Shown one piece after another: positions 35,156 through 44,573 of a stretch of DNA of 48,597 nucleotides. How positions within the stretch are numbered: position 1 is the stretch's first letter; each line of letters opens with the position of its first letter. The notes beneath the pieces were generated by a model. That model was not told where the DNA came from. It made no database searches and saw nothing but the letters and a program-made list of their open reading frames with translations. The stretch comes from Lachnospiraceae bacterium (GTDB lineage: Bacteria; Bacillota; Clostridia; Lachnospirales; Lachnospiraceae), in NCBI GenBank assembly GCA_017524595.1, contig JAFXVI010000029.1:1-48597 (forward strand), in the 5' to 3' direction. The position numbers were made by a program, and so were the translations under genes.

Positions 35156-35833
35156 ATGGGGCTTAAGTTCAGGCATGAGATGAAGCATGTAATTTCTCCA
35201 ATGGACAGGCTGGTGCTAAAGCAACGTCTGGATGTTGTTGCGCAACCCGACCCGCATGCCAGAGGAGGAAACTACCATATTAGAAGTCTGTATTTTGACA
35301 ATATTTATGATAAGGCACTTGCTGAGAAGATAAACGGAACAGCCAGAAGAGAGAAGTTCAGGATACGTTATTATAATGGTGACACAGGTTTTATTCATCT
35401 TGAGAAAAAAAGCAAGATTGTTAATCTGTCTAGCAAGCAGAGTACTCTTATTACGGCAACGGAGGCTCAGCATATAATTGATAACGACCTTGATTGGATG
35501 ATGGAAAGTGGCAATCCTCTTGTGGAAGAGCTGTACACCAAGATGCGGGGACAGGGAATTAAGCCAAAGACTATCACAGATTATATAAGGGATCCTTATA
35601 TCTTTGCTCCCGGAAATGTGAGAGTTACGATAGATTATAACATAAGGACCGGAATCAGATGTGGGGATTTTCTTAATAATGATTGTGTGACTGTTCCAGT
35701 ATGTGAGAATATCATTATACTTGAAGTGAAATGGGATGAATATCTTCCTGATATAATACGTGACATAGTTCAGCTTAAGGACAGGCGAACATGTAGTTTT
35801 TCAAAATACGCAGCATGTAGATTATATGGATGA
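35156..35833 (+). CDS. VTC-domain (polyphosphate-polymerase-like) protein
   Basis: The 225-residue protein has the triphosphate-tunnel VTC fold: KFRHEMKHVI at the start, YHIRSLYFDN, KFRIRYYNG, FIHLEKKSK and a C-terminal ILEVKWDEYLP. In yeast this fold makes polyphosphate; the bacterial stand-alone members sit with DUF4956 and surface genes and their product is not settled. GGAAGGAGG (35141-35149) precedes ATG 35156, and an in-frame ATG at 35123 is less well placed. DUF4956 and beta-helix genes follow directly. Confidence 0.85.
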   Translation: MGLKFRHEMKHVISPMDRLVLKQRLDVVAQPDPHARGGNYHIRSLYFDNIYDKALAEKINGTARREKFRIRYYNGDTGFIHLEKKSKIVNLSSKQSTLITATEAQHIIDNDLDWMMESGNPLVEELYTKMRGQGIKPKTITDYIRDPYIFAPGNVRVTIDYNIRTGIRCGDFLNNDCVTVPVCENIIILEVKWDEYLPDIIRDIVQLKDRRTCSFSKYAACRLYG

Positions 35834-35893
35834 TGTAATACATTGATTTAGAAGCCTTCTGATTGATATTGATAATAATAAGGAGATAACAAC

Positions 35894-36565
35894 ATGACTT
35901 TCAACGATATTTTTAAATCGAGTTTTATTGAAAACGTAACAAGCGTCAGTATCATGGATATGGTTATAGCGATGTCACTGGCATTCTGTATCGGCCTGTT
36001 CATTTTCCTGATATATAAGAAGACATATTCCGGAGTGATGTATTCGGCAGGCTTTGGGACTACGCTTATAGCGCTCACGATGATAACAACGCTGGTTATC
36101 CTTGCTGTAACATCCAATGTGGTTCTTTCTTTGGGTATGGTTGGTGCACTGTCAATAGTTCGATTCCGTACGGCAATAAAGGAGCCTCTTGATATTGCTT
36201 TCCTGTTTTGGTCTATTGCGGTGGGAATAGTATTGGCTGCAGGGATTATCCCGCTTGCTGTTTTTGGCAGTATTTTCATAGGAATAATCCTGCTTGTTTT
36301 TGTAAACAGGAGACAGAATACCAATCCATATATTCTCGTTGTAAGTTGTACGGACAAGGCTTCAGAAAATAAGGTCATAGAGTATCTTAAAAGTAAGTCT
36401 ACAAGGAGCGTAGTAAAGTCTAAAACTGTTCAGAAGGGAAATATAGAGCTCAATCTCGAAGTACGCATTGTTGGCGATAATACTGATTTTGTTAATGATA
36501 TATCTGATTTGGATGGAGTGAACAGCGCTGTTTTAGTTAGCTATAACGGAGAATACATGGGATAA
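35894..36565 (+). CDS. DUF4956 membrane protein
   Basis: The 223-residue protein has four to five membrane helices in the first 150 residues (from about 20, including SLGMVGALSIVRFRTAIKEP, the family core) and a soluble end (about 150-223). DUF4956 genes routinely neighbour VTC-domain and CotH or beta-helix surface genes, as here. AAGGAG stands before ATG 35894. Role unknown; a transport or signalling part of a cell-surface assembly is plausible. Confidence 0.88.
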   Translation: MTFNDIFKSSFIENVTSVSIMDMVIAMSLAFCIGLFIFLIYKKTYSGVMYSAGFGTTLIALTMITTLVILAVTSNVVLSLGMVGALSIVRFRTAIKEPLDIAFLFWSIAVGIVLAAGIIPLAVFGSIFIGIILLVFVNRRQNTNPYILVVSCTDKASENKVIEYLKSKSTRSVVKSKTVQKGNIELNLEVRIVGDNTDFVNDISDLDGVNSAVLVSYNGEYMG

Positions 36566-36587
36566 TATTCCGGTAGGAGAAGCATAA

Positions 36588-38387
36588 ATGATAACATCAG
36601 GTAAGATAGACAAAATATGCGTTATCGTTATCAGTATTGCAGTCATTCTTACGATCCTTTTTATGAACGGAACCAGATTTGGGATAATCCCCGTTGTAGA
36701 CATGGATTCGGAGAGCTATTCAGGTCCCGAATATATCACTGCCAATGATATGGATGGCAATTGGGATGTATCAGGAGCTTCCAGGATAATCTTAAATGGA
36801 GAGGACGCACGGGTTGAAGGTGGCGGTGCTTATGTGAATGGTACGGATGTGGTCATAAAGAACGGCGGATATTATGTTGTTACAGGTTCATTTGATAACG
36901 GGCGAATAATAGTAGATGCTTATGCAAGTTCAAAGGTTTGGCTGATGCTTGAAAATGTCAGTCTGCATTGTGAAGATGATGCTTGTATAAGGATAGAGGA
37001 GGCTGACAAGGTATTTGTTACTCTTGCGGAGAACAGCACAAATACTGTTTCGGGTGGAGACGGATATTCTGATAGAGAGGTTTCTGATAGCATTGGAGCT
37101 GCAGTGTTTTCGCATGATGATCTTACGATAAACGGTAGTGGAACTCTCATCGTCAATGCCGGATACAGACATGGCATCAAGGCAAATGATGATTTGGCAA
37201 TTGCGGGCTGTAATGTCTTTGTTACGTCTTTGCAGGATGCTGTTCATGTTAATGAGGATGTGGCGATTGTTAATGCGATGCTTACGATAAACGCAGGAGA
37301 TGATGCGGTTACAACTGAAGGTACAATATATGTGGACAATTCCGATATTCTTGTGAACAAATGCAATGAGGGGTTAGAGGCCAGGCACATAAATGTATAC
37401 AGTGGAAATATAGAGATATATCCGAAAGATGATGGATTCAATGCATCGAGTGGTAAAAATACAGTCCCATTTTATGGACAGATTGATGATGAAGTATCGG
37501 ATGAAGAAGATGATGTTAAAGAGCTTCCGTCTATAAATGTATATGACGGGAATATAAAAATTATAAATGATACGGCTTTAGATTCTGACGGGTTGGATTC
37601 AAATGGAAATATATATATATATGGAGGAAATATATTTATAAGTCTCAGAAACAGCGGCCCAAGCAATGCGATAGATTATGGCAGCAAAAGTGGAGGCGTA
37701 TGTGTTATAGAAGGTGGTACGGTTATTGCATGCGGAAGTTACACTATGGCAGAAGGCTTTGACTCTTCATCATCCCAGCCTTCGATAATGTATACAATAA
37801 GTGAAGGGGTCGAAGCGGGTTCTGTAATCTCGGTTGAAACAGAGGATGAAGCGGTTATCCTGAGTGCCGAAATACCGTGCAGTTTTTCATGTGCGATAAT
37901 AAGTTGTGCACAACTGAAAGTGGGGGATACTTATCTCATAAACATAGGAAACAAGGTTGATGACATCACTTTGGATGAAGTGTCAGCATCATATGGGGAC
38001 GTGCAGAGTATGGGGTTTGGAGGATCCATGAATTTTAGTGGCATGAAGAGAAGAGATAAATTCAGGCAGGGAGCTACCCGGCTGCCAGACAGTAAGTCTG
38101 CATCAGATGATCTTGAATCTGAAGAAAAGCGTCTTGGTAATACTGAGAGCATGGAACATCCTGTACTACCCGAAGGGCCGGAGCCGCCCGGGATGACGGG
38201 AGAAATAAAAAATCCTGAAATGAACGGGATTTCTGAAAGTATTGAAGGGGATGTGGGTACAACAGACAGTATTACCAGAAGTAAGACTTTTAGTGAATAC
38301 GACAGCAGAACATGGATAGAAATAGCAGTATCATTATTATCGTTTGCTTTGGTGATGATATTTGTGGTCAAATATCACAGAAGATAA
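36588..38387 (+). CDS. Membrane-anchored beta-helix protein of the Cthe_2159 (DUF4353) type
   Basis: The 599-residue protein has an N-terminal signal/anchor (about 10-30), a repetitive right-handed beta-helix (about 50-450), a Pro/Glu/Ser-rich region (490-560), and a C-terminal membrane helix ending in KYHRR. Regular strands such as ADKVFVTLAENSTNTVSGG, DDLTINGSGTLIVNAG and ARHINVYSGNIEIYPKDDG match the Cthe_2159 family, whose Clostridium thermocellum founder was reported to bind cellulose and polygalacturonate. It could display a binding surface outside the cell. It follows DUF4956 by 22 bases. A CotH kinase, often present in this cluster, is not seen. Confidence 0.85.
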   Translation: MITSGKIDKICVIVISIAVILTILFMNGTRFGIIPVVDMDSESYSGPEYITANDMDGNWDVSGASRIILNGEDARVEGGGAYVNGTDVVIKNGGYYVVTGSFDNGRIIVDAYASSKVWLMLENVSLHCEDDACIRIEEADKVFVTLAENSTNTVSGGDGYSDREVSDSIGAAVFSHDDLTINGSGTLIVNAGYRHGIKANDDLAIAGCNVFVTSLQDAVHVNEDVAIVNAMLTINAGDDAVTTEGTIYVDNSDILVNKCNEGLEARHINVYSGNIEIYPKDDGFNASSGKNTVPFYGQIDDEVSDEEDDVKELPSINVYDGNIKIINDTALDSDGLDSNGNIYIYGGNIFISLRNSGPSNAIDYGSKSGGVCVIEGGTVIACGSYTMAEGFDSSSSQPSIMYTISEGVEAGSVISVETEDEAVILSAEIPCSFSCAIISCAQLKVGDTYLINIGNKVDDITLDEVSASYGDVQSMGFGGSMNFSGMKRRDKFRQGATRLPDSKSASDDLESEEKRLGNTESMEHPVLPEGPEPPGMTGEIKNPEMNGISESIEGDVGTTDSITRSKTFSEYDSRTWIEIAVSLLSFALVMIFVVKYHRR

Positions 38388-38447
38388 CAATAATATAATG
38401 ACAAGTATATTGAAAGAGTGTAAAATTTATATATCCATTCAGAACGG

Positions 38448-38465
38448 TCAGATCACACAATCTGA
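38448..38465. other. Small hairpin before the signalling operon
   Basis: TCAGAT (38448-38453) and ATCTGA (38460-38465) flank a CACACA loop. It might end the beta-helix unit, but the stem is short and there is no clear T-run. Confidence 0.3.
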
Positions 38466-38495
38466 ACAGTTATATTTGATTTTCGGAGGTTCCGG

Positions 38496-40595
38496 ATGAA
38501 CAGCTACAGCGGCAGGCAGCCTAATATGGCAAATGAACTGGAGAACAATATTCTGAATGTTCATCTGGTTATGGTGCTTGTTACTTCGCTTGGCGGTATC
38601 GGCCTGGTTATAGAGGGCATCCTTCTTGACTGGGAATTCTGGGTGCTTCCGCTTATAATCGTCGGTATAATAGCCATATGGTCGGTTTATATCACGCAAC
38701 CGCTGACGATAAATATACGTGAAGGTATTTATGTAGCATTCATATTATTCCTTGCGATCTTTCACGGTGTGCATTACACCAGCTTTTTCGATGTTTCGCT
38801 TATGTCGGTCCTGATAATGATCACTCTTACGGGAACTGGCAGAAAGGCGTATCAGGATTATGTGATTATCGAATATATAGTTGTTGTATTTGCACAATTT
38901 TATCTTACGATGAAGAATGGTGGAATAGCCGGGGACGTTCTTACGATATCCAAGATAATCCTTCATATTCTCACTGTCATTATAGCTTATAATATTTGCA
39001 GGAATTACGTTGTCCAGAGCCGTAAAAATCAAAAAATAGTCGAAAGTTATATTTCCGAGGTCAAAAGGACCAACGAGGCAATGGAAGATTTTCTTGCCAA
39101 TATTTCACATGAATTCCGTACACCCGTCAATGTTGTTACAGGTCTTTCCTCCATACTCATGAAGGAAAACAAAAACGATAATATAATCGCTATCAATGAA
39201 GCAGGATTAAGACTGGCAAATCAGATCGATGATATCCTTGATTATAATGAGATAATAGGAAACCGGCTGAATATATCAGAAGAAGAGTATATGATATCTT
39301 TATTGGTGAATGACGTGGTTAAGACGGCCCGGCCGTTTGTGGAGCAGAAGCATCTTGATTTTGTGATGGATCTTGATCCTGCTGTTCCTGCTGTTTTAAA
39401 CGGTGATGCGTCCAGGATCAGGAAGATGCTTTTGCACTTGATCTCAAACGCTGTCAAGTTTACCGAAAAAGGGGGATTATATGTAAAGATTTCCTCGGCA
39501 GAAAGAAGCTATGGCGTTAATCTGGATATAGAGGTGACAGATACCGGTAAGGGAATGTCAAGAGAAGATATAGGACAGTTATCGGAAATACTTTATCAGG
39601 CAGATAAAGGTCGAGACCGAAGTACCGGAGGCATAGGCCTTGGTCTTACGATAGTATATGGGTTTGCACATGCTATGGGAGGATTTGCCCGTATAGAGAG
39701 CGAGCAAAGGCGCGGAACAACTGTGCATGTCAGCATTCCCCAGTCCGTGACGGACAATTCACCGTGCTTGAGCCTGTCGCATGAATCTTCAAGATGCGTA
39801 GTTACGTATATAAGACCTGAGAAATATAAGATACCTGAGATCAGGGATTTTTATTTCAGTATGATCGAGAATCTTTCAAGAGGACTTAAGGTGTCTGTAC
39901 ATAACGCAGGTTCACACAGGAATCTTAAAGACATATGTGAACATATGCCGGTGACCAACATTTTTACAGGACAGGATGAATATATCGCAGATCGTGATTA
40001 TCTTATCAAGCTTAGTCAAAAAATATGTGTTGTGGTTAATGTTTTTCATGATTTTGCAGGTGTCAGAGATGAAAATATCCTGTATATTCCCAATCCCATA
40101 TACGGTGTTCCGATAGTAAACATAGTAAATGCAGGCAGTGACTATAAGAGCCTGCAAGTTGAAAATACATATGAAAAACCGTTATTTACCGGAGTGCGTG
40201 CACTGGTAGTTGATGATGAGAATATGAATCTGATCGTGGCTTCAGGGCTGTTCCAGGAATACGGTATGATAACGGATACGGCTGAAAGCGGAAGAGAAGC
40301 CATTGCCAAATATAATGATAATGAATACGATGTTGTGTTCATGGATCACATGATGCCTGAAATGGACGGCGTTGTGGCCATGAAGAAACTTAAGGAAACG
40401 GGCAGGAAAAAAGGCAGGGAAGCTGTTGTTATAGCTCTTACAGCCAATGCGGTCAGCGGTGCCCGCGAGATGCTTCTGTCCGAGGGCTTTGACGGATTTA
40501 TAGCCAAGCCTATAGACACAGGTGAATTTGAAAGGGTTATGCGCCGTGTGCTTCCGCCTGCTTTAGTAAGATTTAAAGGGGGTGGTCGTTCATGA
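38496..40595 (+). CDS. Hybrid histidine kinase with receiver domain
   Basis: The first gene of the operon encodes 699 residues. Five or six membrane helices fill about 15-175, followed by a HisKA helix with the phosphoryl-accepting H205 (ISHEFRTPVN), an ATPase domain (N-box ISNAVKFTEKGG, DTGKGM, GGIGLGL), a pseudo-receiver segment of about 430-555 that lacks an Asp site, and a true receiver with D617 (VFMDHMMPEMDG), switch LTANA and Lys in AKPID. No HPt is present. With no extracellular loop of size, it may sense a membrane state. GGAGG precedes ATG 38496, and the stop overlaps the next start (ATGA). Confidence 0.92.
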   Translation: MNSYSGRQPNMANELENNILNVHLVMVLVTSLGGIGLVIEGILLDWEFWVLPLIIVGIIAIWSVYITQPLTINIREGIYVAFILFLAIFHGVHYTSFFDVSLMSVLIMITLTGTGRKAYQDYVIIEYIVVVFAQFYLTMKNGGIAGDVLTISKIILHILTVIIAYNICRNYVVQSRKNQKIVESYISEVKRTNEAMEDFLANISHEFRTPVNVVTGLSSILMKENKNDNIIAINEAGLRLANQIDDILDYNEIIGNRLNISEEEYMISLLVNDVVKTARPFVEQKHLDFVMDLDPAVPAVLNGDASRIRKMLLHLISNAVKFTEKGGLYVKISSAERSYGVNLDIEVTDTGKGMSREDIGQLSEILYQADKGRDRSTGGIGLGLTIVYGFAHAMGGFARIESEQRRGTTVHVSIPQSVTDNSPCLSLSHESSRCVVTYIRPEKYKIPEIRDFYFSMIENLSRGLKVSVHNAGSHRNLKDICEHMPVTNIFTGQDEYIADRDYLIKLSQKICVVVNVFHDFAGVRDENILYIPNPIYGVPIVNIVNAGSDYKSLQVENTYEKPLFTGVRALVVDDENMNLIVASGLFQEYGMITDTAESGREAIAKYNDNEYDVVFMDHMMPEMDGVVAMKKLKETGRKKGREAVVIALTANAVSGAREMLLSEGFDGFIAKPIDTGEFERVMRRVLPPALVRFKGGGRS

Positions 40596-43500
40596 AGCTG
40601 CTTAAGAAGCTGGTCGACTTTATAAAGACCCCCGAGGTTGATATACAGACAAGGATATTCGTACTGCTTACTGCAATAGGTATAACCGGGGTATTTATCG
40701 CGTTTCTCGGAGATATTTATCTTGATGAGAACCTGATCGAAATAGCAGTTCTTGGTTTGTCAATCGTAATGCTCCCGCTAATTACATTTATTTCTATAAG
40801 TACTAACCGGCTTAATGTGGGTGTCATAGTCATATGTATGGGTATAACTTTTGTCATACTTCCTGTGACTTTTTTCTTTGGCGGTGGACCATATGGCGGC
40901 GGGATAATATGGATGACATTCTGCTATCTGTATATCGGTCTTATACTGACGGGAGCATGGCGTATTATCATGCTTATAATAATGACGGTGATAATCATCA
41001 TAGAATATCTTGTTGCCTATTACAGACCGGAGAGTTTTTATCATCACCCAACAAAGACATTTTTTCTTGACTCGGCAATATCCGTTATACTGTTGGGATT
41101 CATAACTTATATTGTGGTATGGTTTCAGAATCAGCTGTTCCTAAATGAAAATAAGAGAGCGAAGGAAGAGGCGGAAAAGGTCGAAGAATTAAACAGATCA
41201 CAGAACAGGTTCTTTTCCAACATGAGCCATGAGATAAGGACGCCCATCAATACCATCCTTGGTCTTAATGAGATAACGCTTCGCAGGAATGATCTGCCGG
41301 AAGATATTATTGCCGATGCAAAGAGCGTGGAAGGTGCCGGAAGAATGCTGCTTACGATGGTCAATGATATCCTGGATATGAGCAGGCTTGAGTCGGGCAG
41401 TATGGATATCGTTCCGGTCAGTTATCGTATAAGCGAGATGCTTTCTGAAATAGTGGATATGATCTGGTCCGGTGCAGAGTCGAAGGGGTTAAGGTTCAAA
41501 ATCGATGTGGATCCTGCGACTCCATGTGAACTGTTCGGAGATGAAGTACGTATCAAGCAGATCCTTATAAATCTTTTGACAAATGCGATCAAATATACCA
41601 AAGAAGGTATCGTGAAGCTTTATGTAGAAAGTGACCGGATTGGTGACAATGAAGTTATGTTAACCATGTCTGTTGTCGACACGGGAATGGGGATCAAAAA
41701 AGAAGCCCTGCCATACCTCTTTGACGCTTTTAAGAGGGTTGATGAAGAAAATATCAGGAATATAGAGGGTACAGGTCTTGGTCTTTCCATAGTAAAGCAA
41801 CTTGTCAATCTGATGGATGGTGAAATAACGGTGGACAGTGTGTATATGCAGGGTTCCACTTTTATTGTCAAGCTTGCTCAGTCTATAGTAGATCCCAGAG
41901 GAATAGGCCGAATAAACATAGTCGGATCTTCCAATACGCGCAAGCGTGGGATGTATAAGCAAAGCTTTGAGGCACCTGATGCCAATATACTAATTGTTGA
42001 CGATAATGAACTGAACATAAAAGTAGAGAGGAAGCTCCTTGAAGCTACGAGAGTCAATGTGGACCCGGCAACAAGCGGATCAGAGGCACTTAATATGACG
42101 CTCAGGAAACAGTATGATGTCATTTTGATGGATCATCTGATGCCTGAAATGGATGGTATTGAGTGTCTGTCGAGGATAAGGGAGCAGGCAGGGGGTCTTA
42201 ACCGGGAAACGCCGGTTATTGTGCTGACAGCCAATGCGGGCTCTGAAAATCAGGAGCTTTACAGGGCGAGCGGATTTGATGGATATTTGTGCAAGCCCGT
42301 GGCCGGAGCACAGCTTGAAGCATCCCTTATCGATCATCTTCCGAAAGAAAAGGTGATAATCACCGGAGCTTTGCCTGTGCAGGAAGATGGAAATACTATC
42401 GAAACGGAAGTTTTTGCGCGCAAGAACCCGATCGCAGTGACTACAACAAGCCTGTGTGATATCCCCGCTATGGCAATAAAGTCTCTTAACATAGGTATAA
42501 TACCTATTACCATACACACGGACAGGGGAACGTTCTGGGATGGTATTGAGACAACTGCGGATGAGATAGTAAAATATATGGAGGATAGCAGTAAATATGC
42601 CCGTTCAGAACCGCCTTCGACAGATGATTTTGAAAGGTTTTTTGCCAGGGGATTGACACAGGCGAGGCAGATATTGCATATTACGGTGTCGGCAGCTTCA
42701 TCGGATGAGTATAACCGGGCTGTTCAGGCGGCCAGAGCATTTGGCAATGTTACGGTTATCGATTCGGGTAATGTATCAAGTGCGATGGGAATAATTGTTC
42801 TTGCCGCATCCCGTATGGTTCAGCAGAATTATACAATGGATAAGATCACATGGGAGCTTGAACATCTAAAGAGCAGACTGGAAGGGGCATTTGTTCTGGA
42901 TTCCACAGAATATATGGTGAAATCCGGACGAATTTCCGATAGTGTTAATATGATCTTCAGATCATTTATGATTCGTCCAATGATAAAGATGCAGAGCGGA
43001 GAACTTAAGGTTTCAAGGGTCTGGATCGGAAGAAGGGAACGCGCACGCAGGAATTTTATCAAATACATGCTTCCGATGAAAAAACATGTGGATAATGATA
43101 TAATGTTTGTTACATATGTTGGACTTAGCGAATATGAGCTTCATATGATAGAAAAAGAGATAAGGCAGCGGGCCGATTTCAGACGCATAATCTTCAAGCG
43201 GGCATCAGCTGCCATTTCGGTCAATTCGGGACCGGGAACTTTTGGCATTGCGTATATCAGGGAAGGTACACGATCATATAATGTAAGCGCCCTTATCCCC
43301 AAGGATAAGAGAGAAGATAAGGATATGTACCCTGAAGCTTATGATGAGCAGGTATTGGAATCAAAGCCGGAAAACAGGGATAAGTCAGATGTCTTATGGT
43401 ATGAAGCACTTGACGGTATAGACGGGGAAGAAGGTATCAGAAACTGCGGGTCACAGGAAGCATACAGGCAGGTCCTTGAAATGTATTATGAATCAATAGA

Positions 43501-43753
43501 TAAAAAGACGGATGAGCTGAATGAACTGTATGAAGCCCGCGAATGGTACGGATACAGGGTTAAGGTACATGCGCTTAAAAGTTCGTCAAGGATAATAGGA
43601 GCCGGTGACATTGCAGACAGGGCGCAGGGACTTGAAAATGCAAGCAATGCGGGAAACAGTGATTACATTTGTGAATACCATGAAGGATTTATCAGGAGTT
43701 ATCTCAAGCTTAAGGAAGTGCTTGAACCAATATGTGAGAATAAAACTTCTTAA
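40592..43753 (+). CDS. Hybrid histidine kinase with receiver, DegV domain and HPt
   Basis: The 1,053-residue protein has membrane helices (about 20-180), HisKA with H213 (SHEIRTPIN), an ATPase domain (LTNAIKYTKEG, DTGMGI, GTGLGLS), and a receiver with D514 (ILMDHLMPEMDG). Residues 612-890 then form a DegV-family domain, the fold that binds fatty acids in FakB: VTTTSLCDIPAMAIKSLNIG, PITIHTDRGTFWDGIE, VIDSGNVSSAMGI, MVKSGRISDSVN and NSGPGTFGIAY. The usual TDST motif is TTSL and the SGT segment reads SSDEY, so the ligand pocket may differ. The end is an HPt domain with H993 in VHALKSSS. I know of no characterised protein with this order. Confidence 0.9.
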   Translation: MKLLKKLVDFIKTPEVDIQTRIFVLLTAIGITGVFIAFLGDIYLDENLIEIAVLGLSIVMLPLITFISISTNRLNVGVIVICMGITFVILPVTFFFGGGPYGGGIIWMTFCYLYIGLILTGAWRIIMLIIMTVIIIIEYLVAYYRPESFYHHPTKTFFLDSAISVILLGFITYIVVWFQNQLFLNENKRAKEEAEKVEELNRSQNRFFSNMSHEIRTPINTILGLNEITLRRNDLPEDIIADAKSVEGAGRMLLTMVNDILDMSRLESGSMDIVPVSYRISEMLSEIVDMIWSGAESKGLRFKIDVDPATPCELFGDEVRIKQILINLLTNAIKYTKEGIVKLYVESDRIGDNEVMLTMSVVDTGMGIKKEALPYLFDAFKRVDEENIRNIEGTGLGLSIVKQLVNLMDGEITVDSVYMQGSTFIVKLAQSIVDPRGIGRINIVGSSNTRKRGMYKQSFEAPDANILIVDDNELNIKVERKLLEATRVNVDPATSGSEALNMTLRKQYDVILMDHLMPEMDGIECLSRIREQAGGLNRETPVIVLTANAGSENQELYRASGFDGYLCKPVAGAQLEASLIDHLPKEKVIITGALPVQEDGNTIETEVFARKNPIAVTTTSLCDIPAMAIKSLNIGIIPITIHTDRGTFWDGIETTADEIVKYMEDSSKYARSEPPSTDDFERFFARGLTQARQILHITVSAASSDEYNRAVQAARAFGNVTVIDSGNVSSAMGIIVLAASRMVQQNYTMDKITWELEHLKSRLEGAFVLDSTEYMVKSGRISDSVNMIFRSFMIRPMIKMQSGELKVSRVWIGRRERARRNFIKYMLPMKKHVDNDIMFVTYVGLSEYELHMIEKEIRQRADFRRIIFKRASAAISVNSGPGTFGIAYIREGTRSYNVSALIPKDKREDKDMYPEAYDEQVLESKPENRDKSDVLWYEALDGIDGEEGIRNCGSQEAYRQVLEMYYESIDKKTDELNELYEAREWYGYRVKVHALKSSSRIIGAGDIADRAQGLENASNAGNSDYICEYHEGFIRSYLKLKEVLEPICENKTS

Positions 43754-43779
43754 TGATTATTATTCAGGAGGTATGTCGG

Positions 43780-44547
43780 ATGGCACAGCAGATCGAAAAT
43801 AAGATTATTATTACAGGAATGAGTGAGGGTATCGTGCTGAAGGGGGTAAAGCGTAAGCTGCTGGATGCAGGACTTGATGCCACATATTCCCGGCCGCTGG
43901 CTAATTTTCTTAAGGAATATGAAGAGACGGCAGCGGTCTTTGTAATCTATCTTTCTGATGATGTTTCGGCAATGAACGAGGCTATTGTTTATATCAATGA
44001 TCTTGTCAAGGCACATGAAACAGATCTTGTGATCATAGGAGACCTTGGAGAACGTACAGAGGTATTGCAGTCGGTTCCTGATGTAAGAATAACGGAATGG
44101 GTAGAGAGACCGCTCGATATGGATGCTTTTGTCAAACTTATTAAGAAGCTTATCAAGATCAGAGAGTCAAGAGCTTCCGGTAAGAGCATACTTATAGTGG
44201 ATGACGATCCTACATATGCAAGGATGGTGAGAGAATGGCTCAAGGATGATTATCAGGTGTTTGTTGTGACATCCGGTATGCAGGCGATAAGCTTTCTTAT
44301 GAAGAGAAAGGTGGATCTTGTATTGCTTGATTATGAAATGCCGGTCACAACGGGGACGCAGGTATTAAGGATGTTAAGGAGCGAGCCTGAGACTAAGGAT
44401 ATTCATATTGTATTTCTTACGGGTGTCGGTGATGAAAGCAGTGTCAAGGAAGTTATAGCATTGAAACCCGAAGGTTATATCCTTAAATCAACGACAAAAA
44501 GCGATCTTATGAAATGGATCAAGGTGTTCTTTGCTAACAAAGCTTAA
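43780..44547 (+). CDS. Tandem (pseudo-)receiver protein without output domain
   Basis: The 255-residue protein carries two receiver-like folds. The first (about 7-125) lacks an Asp at the phosphorylation position (VFVIYLSDD is the nearest strand), so it is a pseudo-receiver. The second (about 135-255) is intact: acidic pair LIVDDD, phospho-acceptor D184 in VLLDYEMP, FLTGVG switch and Lys in ILKST. No DNA-binding or catalytic domain follows. ATG 43780 has AGGAGG (43766-43771) 8 bases ahead; another in-frame ATG at 43753 overlaps the upstream stop. It is a likely phosphate shuttle or sink between the HPt domains of its neighbours. Confidence 0.88.
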   Translation: MAQQIENKIIITGMSEGIVLKGVKRKLLDAGLDATYSRPLANFLKEYEETAAVFVIYLSDDVSAMNEAIVYINDLVKAHETDLVIIGDLGERTEVLQSVPDVRITEWVERPLDMDAFVKLIKKLIKIRESRASGKSILIVDDDPTYARMVREWLKDDYQVFVVTSGMQAISFLMKRKVDLVLLDYEMPVTTGTQVLRMLRSEPETKDIHIVFLTGVGDESSVKEVIALKPEGYILKSTTKSDLMKWIKVFFANKA

Positions 44548-44573
44548 GAGACGGTAATGGAGATATTGGCCTA

